The translations under genes were made by a program, and so were the position numbers. This document shows, piece by piece, positions 48,471 through 61,997 of a stretch of DNA of 64,000 nt. Under the pieces are notes generated by a model, which did no database searches, was not told the origin of the DNA, and saw only the letters and a list, made by a program, of their open reading frames with translations. Each line of letters opens with the position of its first letter. Positions within the stretch are counted from its first letter, which is position 1. The stretch is from Rhea pennata (lineage: Eukaryota; Chordata; Aves; Rheiformes; Rheidae): positions 26,816,308 through 26,880,307 of the forward strand of contig NC_084666.1 in NCBI RefSeq assembly GCF_028389875.1, written 5' to 3'.

Positions 48471-51400
48471 CCGTTGGTGGCGTTTGGGTGCTGTGTGGTG
48501 GGGGTGGTTTTGTGGTGGTTGGGGGGTTTTCTTGGAGGAAAGCAGCGTATTCTGGCGCCTGGGAAACTACTGGCGGTGTGGGGGCGGCCAGAGGCTGCAG
48601 CTTGCGCTTACACTTACCTCGCAGTAGGGCTGTTGGTCGAGGTCTTTCCTTCAAGGCTGTGCTTCTGGTGAAGGAAGAGTTGGGGAAGGCAGTGGGCCTC
48701 TGCTGAGCAATTAAGGTTTTGATGTGAGAAGCTACTCTTCTAAACTTAGGTATATGTTTTAAGCTACTACAAAAGAGACTGCCTTCAGTTATTGTAAAAA
48801 AGAAAAAAAATCAACTTTCTCATTCTGTGCTTTCTTTAAAGATGGTCAAGCAATATTACATATTAAGCCAGGCTGTATTCTGGTGCAGTAGGTTTTAGTG
48901 GTTGAAAAAGGGGCTAATGCTCTTAAAGGGAACTACTTTAAAAATGAGTATAGAAGTTGCAAAAAGTGAGAGCAAGCTATATTTGAATATGTATATGCAT
49001 GTCATAGGGCTCAGTCAGAACTTACCATGTGAGGAGACCAGGGTAGATCTATTACTGGAAAGTACTGGAGAGTATAGTTGAAGACCAATGTGAGGGAAGT
49101 TAATAAGAATTAAAAAAAATTCTCAGAAATAAGAAGTTAGAAGAATATATATTTTAATAATCTGATGCTAGAGCTACAGCAAGGTGATTTAGAAAAAAGA
49201 TTGAGAATTGCTTTGCTATGAGCATAAAAGAATTCATGTGCAAACTCGTGGGAAGAATAAATCTTGCCAGAGTCTTTTGGGCTCAGTAGAAAATAAACTT
49301 ATTCCTACTTTAAAAGCTGTGTTTTAACTTCCTCAATTTAACTATCAAATAGCAGCAACTTGCTTCCATTTTGATTTAGGTGAAGTCTATTCTTTCTATA
49401 AAGGCTTTTTTAAATTTTTTTTATTTTTATTTTTTTTAGAAGAAGAAGTTTGACCAGGTAGCAATGAATATTGTCTCTTGCATCATTTCTTGAGTGACAC
49501 TCTGAGCCTCTGCTTCTCTCTCGCTCTTTGTGTGGTACCAAGAACATTTCAGAGCATGCTGTTGTGAAGGCCATGATTTTCAGCTCCTATATAACAACCT
49601 AATTTCTGCCCCTGGTTTTCTCCTTCCTGCCCATACAGGCTCTGTGCTTCTCCCTGGCATTTCTTGTCTGTCCAAACTTTAAGGTAATCCATTTCTGCAT
49701 CTAGCAGACAAGTTAACACATAGCTGCCTTTGGTATTCCTGCCTAGACACCTATACGTCTGAAAATTACATTTCAGAGTGATAGGGGAGATCCTTTCCTT
49801 CTGCTGGTAATCACTATTTTCAGAAATGTATGCTTCATATAAGAGGTTACTTGGTTATATTGTGATGGTGAAATATCTGTATAACTGTTTCCCTTTTCAT
49901 GAGCTTAGTGCTATTCTGTTAAGATTGTGTCTTCACTCAGCATCCTTAGGGTTGCCTGGTTGTACGTGACGGTGCCTTGCAGTGCTCCTGAAAGTAACAA
50001 TAGTGGACCTCGCTATTTTCTCAGATTCTTTCTCTGTGCTTTAGTCTCAAAACAGTGCTTTGTTTCTGATGATTATTCCTCTAGCATATACTTGCTGCCT
50101 GCCCATGGAGTTGACAAGAAGAGAACAGAGCACACTGGAATGGATGGTACACCAAGAGCAGCCACTTGTGTTAACTCAGTTTCCTTGGGCAGAATGGCAG
50201 AACAGTTTAATTCATTTTTCAGGCTTCTTTTATTTCCAAGGCTATTCCTAATCCTGTTTATATGTATGATTAGACCAGCTGGCGTTGTTTATCACTGTAC
50301 AAGTAGAGATGCTGCAGGAATCTTAGCTCTTTCATACAATTCTTCTAGTTTCCACAACAGTAAATTTCACTAAATTCAGCATTTTGATCAATCAGAAATA
50401 GTGAAAAATTAGCTTAAAGTTCCAGTAGTAGGCTCCCCTGTACTGCATGTTCTCTAGGATGTTAGAGAATATGCAATATACTGTTTCCTGTGCTGTCTGG
50501 ACATTTTGCACTTTCCCCTGCTTCTAAATTCTGAACAACCTTCTATGTCTGTTATCTGTTAGCATGTCTTGGCAACAGGACATAGACATAGACAAATTCC
50601 CCATCTTCTGTGAGTTTATTCAACTCTATTTTTCCTTGTTAGTACGCTAATGCATAGCATACGCTTTTTCCCAGTCTTCAGGATTTCCTTTCTAATAACA
50701 TGTTTGTATTAATAGTAAATATAGGGCACTACGCACTGAATGTTACTGCAAATAATTAGGCAAAGCCATAATTCCTTACTAGGTTTTAGACCCTGGGTTA
50801 TGTTATTAGAGATTTCTTAAAATTTCATAGTCATGGTATTTAAAATCCCGGTGCTTTTTTGCTGCTTTTTAAACACAGTCCTTTTTTGATATATTTTTCT
50901 GCTCTTAATGGACTTTTCTCTCAGTATTGTATGATTTACTCATCTGCTGGGTTTAAGTGATTTATTCAACATGTTGATCTGATTTTTGTACATCTGCTGT
51001 GATCAGGTGGTTTTTGTATTTTTTTAAACTTGTAGCTTTATGGATGTCTGGATATTCAAATGACTGGGAATTTAAACTGGATGTGCTTCAGTAGTAATCA
51101 AGCTGTATAAGGTTTTACCTGAGGAGAGCCCCCTAAACTTAGAAGGGTGAATCCAATCTTTTAACGAAATAGTTTTCCCTTCAGGTATTGATGTGGTAAT
51201 CTCCATTTTGGTTTGAGGAACAAAGGATTCTGTCCCAACATTGGCACCTAAAAAGTAAAATGACTCAACCTAAGCATTTGTAATAACATTTAACCATACA
51301 GCTCAGAACACAGTCCTGTCTTTCTTACTCATCAAGCAAAGCAAGCAGCTGCCCATTCATGATCCGGTTGTGTCCCTCACCTTTCATTTTTAATGCTAGC

Positions 51401-53030
51401 CTTGGTAGAACTAAGACAGTAAGTGGCTGTGTTGCAGATACCCAGATGGCAAAATATTCCCAACTACAGGAACACTTGTGTTTCACTAGGGACAGTACAA
51501 CCTTGCACAAAAACTTGGATCTACTCAGGCCACAGTGGACTTAGGAGTTTCAGTAGAATTTGCCTAAAATTTAAGTTCCACAGAGAATTGCTTAATGGCC
51601 TGATGCCTTCTCTTCAAATTAACTGTTTAGTTTCAACAAAACTGTGTTAGCCCTTAATGCTTAACCAGCGCTGGGAAGAACGTGCAGAGAGCTGTGAAGC
51701 TGGTTTCTGTAGTAAACATAGTAAAAAGGTTTGTGAGACAAATTAGCAATGAAGTTCAATGTAGTAAATTAACACACAGCAAAGACTCTAAGGAAAAGCA
51801 AAAAAGATTGCAAAGTTTATTGTCAGGGAAGGGATTAAAAGTAGAAGTTGACAGAAAAGCAGTGATGAAAAGATGGGGGGGAAGGGGGAAGCCCATGACT
51901 TCTCTTACTGAAATTAAACTCTGCAGTGTACTAGGCAGATGGTGAATGCGGATACAAAATAACATAGGAACTGAAACCCTTTAAAGGGCAATAACTATAG
52001 GGCAAAAAATTGCAGAGGAAACACATATTTTAAAATCTGTAGACCTCCTAAATAACATCAAGAGAAGCAGAAGATACACCTGGGACTCTGTTTTAGGTCA
52101 CAAACCCAGTAAGTTTCCATTTTTATGTGACTAAACTAACTTGACCTGACTTCCAAACGTGAGTTTGAAGGGACTGAATTTACTTGGAAACCTTGGTTAC
52201 TGCTTGCAAAGACTGAAGATAGTTTCTGATGCTTATGTGTCCCTATACTTGTCATGATTTTATTCAGAGCTTCCTTTACGCTAGACCTCATCACATTCCT
52301 ACTAGCTGGAGTGTATATAGCACACAACAGCTTTTGCTTTTATGCAGCAGTCCAGTTCAATCAATTTTCCAGTAAGGTAGGAAACATCAGATTCATTGAT
52401 ACTAGGAATATTCCATCAGAGACAGAAAATGAAGTATCTAGCTATTTAGCACTGTCTTCATTTTCATAAGTAAGGCTTTGACTCAGTTTGTGAAGGAACA
52501 TGCAACAAATAAGTAGCCAGTGCTTTTGTTTCTAATTCGTTTTTCTTCTAAGCCATGTATTGGTGTTTTCTGTGGGTATTCTGATCTGATAAAATTTGTA
52601 TCAAAATAGACAATTATGATTGAGTGTCAGCTGATTCTGAATGAAAAAGTTACCACAGAACAAACAATAAATGTGTGTTGGGGGGGAGCATAGCATAAGT
52701 ATCACACCATCAACTTGTCATCTCCTGGCTGGTAAATTCTTCAGTGTGGTTAAGCAGGGATTCAGTGCTAGTTTGCTACTTGGTACTTTTAAACCATGCA
52801 AAAACAGATGATGTTGGTCCTGATTGTTTTCTAGTGTGTGTCTGATGTGCCAATGTATTTCTCCGCAGGCATCTACTAAGGAAACCAACGGGCAGAGCTG
52901 CCTGTTATCTTTCATCGGGTTATTGCGCTCACGTAGTTACTGATGTATCAGTTGCCTGGTTGGTGTAAGGGCATAAATCTGTGGCTGGCCGTACCCCTGT
53001 AGCATGGGATGTTTGGAACCTGACTTTTCA
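48471..53030. other. Intergenic DNA upstream of GNPDA2
   Basis: No gene, RNA gene or transposon could be supported. A G/T-rich stretch (48471-48560) borders the CpG island; beyond it the DNA is ordinary AT-rich sequence with short ORFs only. Confidence 0.6.
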
Positions 53031-53031
53031 G

Positions 53032-53180
53032 TGGATCCCAGGGACAGGATGAGAGGCAATGGGGACAAACCAAAACACAGGAAACTCTATCTGAACATAA
53101 GGAAAAGCTCCTTTACTGTAAGGGTGACTGAGCACTAGAATACACTGCCCAGAGAGGGTGCATAGTTGAGGAGATGTTCT
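53032..53180 (+). mobile_element. CR1 LINE fragment
   Basis: A short internal CR1 piece: 'gggacaggatgagaggcaat', then 'ctgaacataaggaaaagctc' and 'gggtgactgagcactagaat', all from the end of CR1 ORF2 in the usual order. Both ends are truncated and it lacks the CR1 3' tail. Confidence 0.87.
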
Positions 53181-55129
53181 CCAGCTCTTCTCTCTGTCCT
53201 TCCCTCACCTCTCACTTCTCTCCTAATCTGTTTCACCTCTGGGCTGAATGTGTGAATGAGCTCTTACAGTAAGAGCATAACTGGGCTGAAATATATACGA
53301 TAAGTAGTCAATCTGACTGGTCTGGTGTCATGTTGACTGGACTTGTTTCTGAAGGTAAAGATAAGAGGTACAAAACAAGCTGGAGATGAAAGATCTTTCT
53401 GTACTTTAAGCAGTCTCATGGTGAGCTGCTCTTTTTTTTCCCCCTTGCAAAGAGTCTCTATTTGATCTAATATTTCATGGATGTTTTATAAGACAAGAAA
53501 ACTGATTGTGAGGCCTTTTGCAAGGGGTACTGTGATAGCTATTTAGAAGGAGCAAGAATGGATGCCAAGGAGTTTGGGTATGGATATTTGCTTAGAGTGT
53601 TCTGACTTTTCTGTCCAGATAGACATCCTGATCAAAGCATAGATGGGCTGATTTCGCACCATCTGCAGACCTAGGCTTCTAGAATGCATTTGGTTGGGTG
53701 ACTGGAAGAATAAGACATTTGTAGCTGATGTTCTAATTAATTTTAAGCATCTATTTCAAAAAAATGTGAATAGCCTGGATGTGGAAGTTTACATGTAGAT
53801 GAATTGCACCCCAGGTGACGATGCTTTAAAACTTGGCTAGCACTCATCACTTCAGATTTCTACCTAAATAGACTTTCAGTATTTTCTAAATGTGTAATAG
53901 GAAAATCCATACTCTGATCATCTTTTCTCAGGAAATCACTATGCTGGCACTAATAACATATTTATGGTCTTGTGTCGCTACATACTGTCCCACATCTTCA
54001 GGGTCTGGACAGACTGTTTTTTATTATCAGTAGATTCCGCAGTTTTATAGAGACAGTTGAGTCTAGGTAACACAGCCTTTTATTCTTGGCCTACTATGAG
54101 CTACTTATATAGTTTTGGCAGAAAGGTATAATGTCCAAAGTAATTATGCTATTAATGTTATTATTAAGATCTATGATTTTTTAATGTTGCTAATGAATAC
54201 TTCCTGATTTTAAAAGAAAAACAACAGATTTAATGTGTTAACATTTGGTCCATTTCACAGTTTGCAGAACTCACAGGCTGGATCCTAGTGACTTTCATTT
54301 CAAAACATTTTTTCAAAAGTTACTATAAACAAATGTATTTTGCTTTACGAAAAGTTGATAAAGGTGGATATTATGGCTGCATCTGTTCTAGTAAATTCAG
54401 GCATGTACCCAGCCCTGGTACACAATCATCTGTGTTTCTAAGCTGTTAAAATGTTCCTTGATGTGAATTTGATCTGTTACAAATAACACTCTTCCTAGAT
54501 AATTCAGACATGGTCCAGTAGTCAGAATTTTACCTGAACCTTCCCATTCACGCTTCTAGAAGAGGGCATTTTGGCATGCTCAAAATCCTCTAGTGCTGTC
54601 CCAGCAGGCCTCATCACCTCTATTTGTGTTTCCCATGCAATATGTGATGTTGTGTTGTGCACTCCTGTGAGGATGGAATGTAACGCTCCTCTTCTACCCT
54701 TCCAGGAGGGATGCAGAAAGTCCCTGAGATCTGCGGGGTCAGGCACAAGTGTATGGAGGGTATGTTCAGTGCTATCCCATTCCAACTGAGCTGCGCATAA
54801 GACAATGGACAGCTTGTTTCTGTGGCCAGTGCTTTTACTACCTTATAGGTAGACAGTCCATCGTGTGTCAGTCAGCTGGGTGCTTGGACATGTCCCTGGG
54901 TATATTAAATCTATGAGCACAGAGAGAGTCTGAGGGTCCCTAGTGCTAATGAAAATGTAATCTTTTGATACAGTTCAGGAACCGTAGTTTAAAATTATGC
55001 CTCTGTCTTTATTGAACAAGGCTTTTGAAGCGTTATTCTTTGCCTTTTTGAGGTAAAGGCTCCCCCCCCCCCTTAAAATAGCGCTATTTTAACAGACTAG
55101 TTGCGTGTGAAATGCATGTTAATTTTCAG
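53181..55129. other. Intergenic DNA, nothing recognised
   Basis: Ordinary non-coding sequence without recognisable repeats or exon-like signals. A short pyrimidine/C run lies near 55052-55073, just before the CpG islet. Confidence 0.6.
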
Positions 55130-55320
55130 CTGTCGCAGGACGAGCAGCTCGGGCGTGTGCGGCGGGGTCGCGGGAGCTGCGCCGCGCCGCGCCGGCAGGT
55201 GGCAGCATGGTGCTGCGGCCGGGGCGCCGCGGGGCCCGGCGCAGCAGCGGGGCCCGGAGGGAAGAGGCGGGGAGCCTTCCTCCCTGCCCCTCTGCGGGTG
55301 CGTGAGCGCTGAGCCGCGGC
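55130..55320. promoter_or_regulatory. Isolated small CpG islet
   Basis: About 190 bp of very CpG-rich sequence stands alone in AT-rich DNA, 6.7 kb upstream of the GNPDA2 promoter. It holds a strong CTCF-like core and a 32-codon ATG frame (55207-55305) that shows no family resemblance. It could be an insulator, an enhancer, or a promoter for an unannotated transcript; the sequence does not decide. Confidence 0.55.
55192..55205 (+). promoter_or_regulatory. Candidate CTCF-binding core
   Basis: CCGGCAGGTGGCAG matches the commonly used CTCF core CCASYAGRKGGCRS at 13 of 14 positions, the third base being the mismatch. Binding is not shown. Confidence 0.5.
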
Positions 55321-55439
55321 AGCCAGGGCTTGCGCTTCAGCAAGGAGAAGTAGCCTTACCCGTTATTAGAACAGCTCACCTAATTGGAAAAGGTTGACGC
55401 ACCTTGGGCATTTCGGGCTTGAGAACTGGATGTAGTGTG

Positions 55440-55476
55440 CTTGTTTCTTTCTCTTTCTTTCTTTCTTTTTCTTTTT
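55440..55476 (+). repeat. (TTTC)n microsatellite
   Basis: Imperfect TTTC/TTTTC repeats. Confidence 0.85.
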
Positions 55477-58400
55477 TAACTTTCTTAGTATCTTCATTAC
55501 TAATGTGAATAGGTATTAATTGGAAAAACCTTCTCAGTTTTCAGTGATGTATAGTTCTATGAACTTTACATGATAAAGCTATGATCTCCATAGTACTCTC
55601 TTTTCAAACTGCCGATTTCTCCTGCAGACCATTTCTGCTTTTGCTATGTCTTTGTTCTCTTCTTAAACTCTGAATTCAGTGTTTCAAATGAAGCAAACCA
55701 TTGGTTCATTAACTACTTAACATTTAACACCTTGTATTTGTTAAATTCTTACTGGTTTATTTCATGACATCAGTAGCTGGCACGAAGCAGAATCCTAATC
55801 AATTTTAAGCTGCTTTTCATTTTTTTTCTTATTTATAGAAAATAAATATACAGTAAAATGGAATTCATACACTGTATTTTCCAGATGATTTTTTCCCAAT
55901 ATATAGTACTTTATTTCTGGAAACACTAGTGATATTCTTTATCATATCAATTTAGTGAGGCTACATTAGGGTGGAGCTTGAGCAGAAGTTATTTGTGTGT
56001 AGTTTTCAGAACATGCTGCAAACTACTGATGACTCTTTATCTGTTCTGACTTAATATTCTTTAGTTATCATTTTAGCCAGAGGTTTTGTGAAACCACTTA
56101 ACACTAAAAAGTTGTAACACTCATTGTGAAGTATAGCTTAGAAAATTATTATCTTGAAGTCCCGTTGCTGGAGCTTGGTTACTAGCTCATTATTTCCCAA
56201 AAAGGAAGATAATGGAAATGTAAATATTCTCACCATCCTGTATCTTTGTGGGCAGATTTCAAAATAGCCTCCTACATTTTTGATGCAACCACAGGTAAAA
56301 GGTAACACATATATTTGTCATGGAGTAGAAATAGCAGGTTACAATTTTATTCTTATATATCTCATATGAAGATGAAACAAAACCAAAAGAAAACCGCAGA
56401 CATGCTGAACTTCTAGTGCATAGAAGTAAGGGGTTCTCTATAGTTACTTGGACTTGGAATTTTCTAAATAGTACACCACTAAATATCCTAAATACGGGAC
56501 TAGTCCACTGTGTCCTTCTGTCTCAAAGATGACCAGAACTTTCTAAGCTTCATCCAGCTGAGGTGTCAGATCCATTCTGATATTCAGTCTTTATCTTTCA
56601 TTTCTGACTTTCGACGAGCCTGCTGGTGTTCTTATTCTTCCTGTGTTGCAACAAACTCACTGGACACTTTTCCCTAGGTTTCTTGCCCCAGCTGGAAACC
56701 TAAGGAGACAGAGTAGGCTTAAACAAAGTCTGCTTCTCCTGAGAGATTTTTTTTTTAATCCCCGCAGACACTAGTGACTGCCTGTCCCCAGAGGATAAGC
56801 TGTTGTCAGCTGATAATACCATTTGTGGTTGTGTACAAATGCACTTCTTGACTTCTTGTAGTTCTAGAAATGAAACAGCAGATTTCCAAGTGAGCTCGGA
56901 TTATAAAGTCTTTTCTGTCTTCCTAAAGCATAACTACTTTTTTTTTTTTTTTTTTCCTCCTGTGGGTACCAGGGGATCCAGTTGCTTAGCTGGGGTAGTT
57001 TCCACACAGCTGGGACTGGTCCAACCTCCATCAGACTATGGCACTAAATGGTACTGATCATTCTCATCAATTTGTTGGTCTTATTTTGAACTTTGAAAGA
57101 TACAGACTGTTGCAATGTTAAATATTCCCCAAATAAATTTATTTATGTGTCATAAACTACTTTGATCTGTTGTTTTTAAGAGTGGTCATCTGATGAAAGA
57201 TGGAATCAGGATCAGTATTTGAACTTGAGTAAATCTCAGTGAAATATCTTCCATTAGAATAAATAGAAATAGCTCATTATTTTAATTGACTCATTTGATT
57301 TTAATTACTGTCTCAGGCTAAAGGAGTGGTGGTCAGCAGGCAGAGAAGTGGAAAGACCTGAGGACATAATTGTTCCTGACTCTCTAATATGGTATCCCAT
57401 CCATTAATGTCCTCACAAAGCCAGGTATTGTAAACACAACTCTTTTTGGGGAATCTAAAAATATATGGAATGTAACCCATTTACTTTAAAGCCTGTAAAA
57501 TCTATCCATTCTACAGGTAGGATAATACTGGCTCAAAAAGAATATGAAAAATTTTGCATGTCTTAATTCACCTCAAGGATAGTGCAATCTGGGAAGGGAA
57601 AAAAGTTGGCAGTTGACAGGATTTTTGGCTTCAAATGCTGCTTTTATTGGACACTCAGGGAGGCTTGGACCTGTGCCATGATCTGGCTCACGTAGGTAGT
57701 GCAGAAAGGCTCCACCAGTTCTGCCTCTCCTCGCATCTCCTAGGAGCATAGAAAGGCAAATCACATAGTAACAGCAAAAGCAGGAGTAGGAAAATGCTTA
57801 GATTGGCTACTGTTCATTAAGCATTTAGCACCTGGAATTGTACCCGCAACTTGACGAAATGAGTACATGTCTCCCTGTGGGCATGATATAAGGGTGACAC
57901 AGGCATGGCCAGTCACCTAAGCAGGGGGTTAGAAAGCATATTCCTCACCACATGTGGACTAATATGTTGCTGGTCTTTGGTTAAGACTGGATTGCAAGAT
58001 AGAGCTTTATAGAATATACAAATACGCATAATCAGCATTTCAGTCTTGAAGATCGTGCTTATTCCCACTCCTTTTATAGCTTTATCATTCTTGATATCCT
58101 CCTTTGGCAGGGAGAATAGCTGTCTTGAACTATGCAGACAACTGAAGGTTGTTTCAGCAAGTATTTCAGCAGTACTTCAAATCCCCTGAGAAACTAATCT
58201 CTGTTTCTGGTGGTGTCAGACTGCTTATTGGCAATTTAGCCTGCTTAAATCATTCAGATTGTTTTTATTCTGTATGGGCAATGTTTATGGCAGTATCCTG
58301 CCTCATTTGATTTTTCTGGTGTTGGAGATGTGAATGTTTTGCTTGGTAGTGGAAACGTGTGCTTTATGCTGAAGGTTTGCTGATGTTTGGTGGAGTAATT

Positions 58401-59655
58401 GGTAGTGCAGGGGGAAGTATTTCATCAGTCTGCTCTAGCACTCCCCGGATAATGCAGAAAACAGGCTGCATGTGTAGCTTTCTCTGAAGGGGAAGGGGTA
58501 CCTTGAGATGATAGAGGACATACTCTGGGAGTGGGATAATCTGCAGGTTTGTATTTTTGCAGCTGGAAGAATGTTCAGATCCCAAGCCTGACTTATACTG
58601 TGTACAAAGCTGTGCTAAAACTCGCTTTGCAGTGTTGATACAGCTCTCACCTTAAGAGCAAGCAGAATTTTTAAACTTTAGCTTGGAAGAACTGGAGACT
58701 GCGCTGGTGACCATAGGATTGTGAATAGGAGACAAGGCGGGGCAGGCTCAGATCTGATCTTTACATGAGGTAGGCCTACCTGTGTGGATTCCTTTGAGTA
58801 GTCTATTCATTATTTTCCTCTTTTCACCTATGCAAAACTGGGATTTGTATCAAAAAGGATGTATGTTTGTGTGAAAGATAATACAAAACTTGCATAAGCA
58901 TATTTTCTACTATGTACTTTAAAATTCAATATGTTAAAGGAGAAAAATCAGACAGTATGATGCATCTTTTATTAGCCTTATTACTAGTATGACTGTCCTG
59001 CTATAATAGCAGAAATACAGTGATTCTAATTGCTAATTGTCACATGTCTACCTCTCTGCTTTACATACCTATGGTAAGGTTCCCAGCACAGGAAAATAAT
59101 AATAAAAAAAAATCATACTGACTTTCGTATGTGATTCCAAAAGGCAAATGAAAGTAGGAAGTACTCTGGATGTGAAAGAGGGTTGCAAAGCATCATTTTG
59201 GGCTGTTGATCTGATTTATGGCTGCAATTATTGGAACTTGCACATGGTGTATAGGGCAGTTTGCAGTCTGAAATTCAGTCTCGTGCCTTTGTTGCTACAA
59301 CTGACATATGTTTCAGTAACTTGCAGCCAATGTACCCCATGAGTTTCTGTAATTGCTCTTGGCAACTGACACAGCCAGATTTATGTCTAGGAGTAGATGC
59401 TCCTGCTGATTTCAATTTATACAAGGCATGAATCCACAAACAAGTCACTTCAGAAACCACAAATGGATGGAAGGAGTCAGCTTGGGTCTGATTCTTTGAT
59501 GTATACTGCAAAAAATGTCATGGACTTTTTTGCATACATATGGCCACTCTTGCTTAATAAAGGCTTTCTCTGTTATTTCTGGGGATAAATCATCTCTCTG
59601 ATGGAAAAGATGGGGCAGTTGCCTCCATCCTTTCAGCTGTTTTACCAAATGTTTC

Positions 59656-59682
59656 AAAAAAAAAAAAAAAAAAAAAAAAAAA
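59656..59682 (+). repeat. Poly(A) tract, 27 nt
   Basis: An uninterrupted A run. An AATAAA lies about 100 nt before it (near 59557), but no recognisable retrocopy or matching flanking duplication was found. Confidence 0.9.
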
Positions 59683-60057
59683 GCACCCACAACACTGAAT
59701 TCCTTTTCTCCTCACAAAACTGTCTGCAGTAGCCCATACAAATAGATGCACCACATGTAGTCCAAAATCCCCATGCTATTTCAGAACATAGGAACTAGAC
59801 CTTTCACACAAGATTTTCCTCTGCCATTCCATCTATTGCTACTGGCTTGCTGTTCAGAACTCTGGCTCTTAATGCCTTTGCCTCATCTCTAGCTATTCCA
59901 CAGCTTATGATCAAATCGCAATTTCTAGGAGTTTCCAGGAGAACAGGTGGTTTGCAAGACTGTAATTCCTAAGTTGGGTGCCTGGAAGGGGTAAGCTGGA
60001 CCTGTGCTGTTTAAAACAGCCTTCACTTGTCCCTTTGGTTAACCTAGACCATATGCT

Positions 60058-60062
60058 TTATA

Positions 60063-60104
<42 letters not shown>

Positions 60105-60136
60105 TAAACATATATATACTTATATATATATATATA
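60058..60136. repeat. (TA)n microsatellite
   Basis: Two runs of alternating TA separated by 'aaattaaaca'. Self-complementary and likely polymorphic. Confidence 0.92.
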
Positions 60137-61960
60137 ACAATTGTATTAAACTTGTTACGTTTACAGAGCAGGGGATGTCTGGCAAACTCCATGTTTGAAT
60201 ATCATGAAGTCCTTAAAAGGCTTCCAAAAGCAGTTGAACTAACCAATGGAAGAAGTATCCATCTGAGGCTGCTTAATGCAAAGAAAAAATGTTTAATGTG
60301 TTCCTTGTTGGGGAAGTATCACCAATTTTTCTGTTCTCCTGCTTATGCCTGCTAGTAGCCACTGTCCTTACTGGACTCCCCAAGATAAAATGCTGAGCTA
60401 GACTGAACTTTAGTTTAAGTCTGTATATCTATTCCTGGCTTGCAAACATATCTACAGATTGGGATCATTCCACCCAGCAGATGCTAGCTGAGAAGAACAT
60501 GCTATTGGTGAATGCCATCAGAAAACAACATAAGCTGGAAACTTAAAGAAAAGGTGAAGGACCCTAAGAGAAAAGTGAAGATAGGCTTGCAGGAGATGAC
60601 CACTGGAGAGAGTAGGCTATAAAGGGTAGAGACTAGAGAGTAGACCAATAGTCCTGCTGCCTCCAGAACCTACAGCACATCAGGTATGGGCTGCAGGGTT
60701 GGGTATCACATCTGTGCATGATGATCCAAAAGAAAGTTTGTGTCAGTGTTTAGCACAGTGGACTCAGGTTTTCAGCCATGCACATGTTTTATTTGCAAAG
60801 TCTAATCTGTCCAAGTTCCACTGTGCTCATTGTACTAAGCTACTGTCTGTCCTGTACTCATCCAGTGTGTTTTCCAAAGAAAGGTTGCCTGGCCTCCTCA
60901 TTGTGCCTTTGTTTCTCACAACCAGCCATAATTATCCTCATCAAAGCACAGATGTAATGTTTTCCTTTTTCCTTTCCACAGGAGATACCACCAAGCTTAT
61001 CCTCTCTCCAGATCTGTAGAGCAACTGGTCTGCATGACCATATTGCTTTGTAGGGCAAAGCACAACAAACCATGACTGTCCCTCACCTTGGTTGGATGGA
61101 GACTCTTGCTGAGGGAGTTCTGTCTGAATCTGGGGCTCCTCACTTGAGTCCCAACCCTGGCACACTGGAAAGAGATGTATTTTGGGCAAGTAACAACTAA
61201 ATCATTGCATACTTCACCCTAAGGTCCCTCAATCATTCTGAAAAGTACTGAGCTTGCTTGAAGCACTTGGTTGTTCCTGCATGTCACCCAAGTTGGTCCA
61301 GGGAGCAGAGGGAGGAGCTAAAGTGTGTGCAAACCCACACATCTTACCTGGAACTTACTTTAAACTCCTCCAGGGCAAGGAGGAAACAAAGAAATATTAG
61401 GTCATGCTATTTAAGTTCAAAATTTTAATTTAGATAGTAAGTGTAAAGCAAAAATCTGATTCAGAGGAAATCTTGTCAAAATGTTTATAATCTACATTTT
61501 TAAACCCACATTTTGCTTTTGCAGCAGGACCATTTAGAATTCATATGCAGTGAAATAGAAAACCTGAGAAATTGTTGTTGTTGTTGTTGTTTTTCTTTAG
61601 GCTTAATTATTGGTGTCTGAGAAAAAATGTATTTTTTTCTTTGTAATGAATACATGATATTTATAAAAATTGCCTATGTCTCTGCGTCTCATTTTTCTGA
61701 TTTCCTAATTCTGGCAGCTAGTTACTAAAAGATACTCTACTAAAGGCCATACTGTCCTCTGTGGCGTCATACTAGGAGAGTGCTGTTTCCTGGCAGGTAC
61801 GTGGGAGACACTTTTGGAGATGTTCTCTTCAAAATCTTTAATTTTCTTTCTTTTCCACTTACACCATTTCCCCCTTCCTTTCTGTGTAGCTCTTCATCTG
61901 GGGAGATGCTATACTGTGCAATTTATATATCATTCTAGAGGCCCCTTCTGGGCCTGCTTA

Positions 61961-61963
<3 letters not shown>

Positions 61964-61996
<33 letters not shown>
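61964..61996 (+). repeat. Poly(T) tract, 33 nt
   Basis: The longest homopolymer in the window. Length is prone to sequencing error. Confidence 0.9.

Positions 61997-61997
<1 letters not shown>

Noticed and set aside
47917..48706. Several overlapping frames of 120-170 codons at the GNPDA2 CpG island
   Set aside because: Same cause: GC-rich sequence with few stop codons in any frame, low-complexity peptides, no splice partner that encodes a known protein.
59978..60355. 125-codon ORF
   Set aside because: Runs through the TA microsatellite, giving a YIYIYIYI-type peptide.
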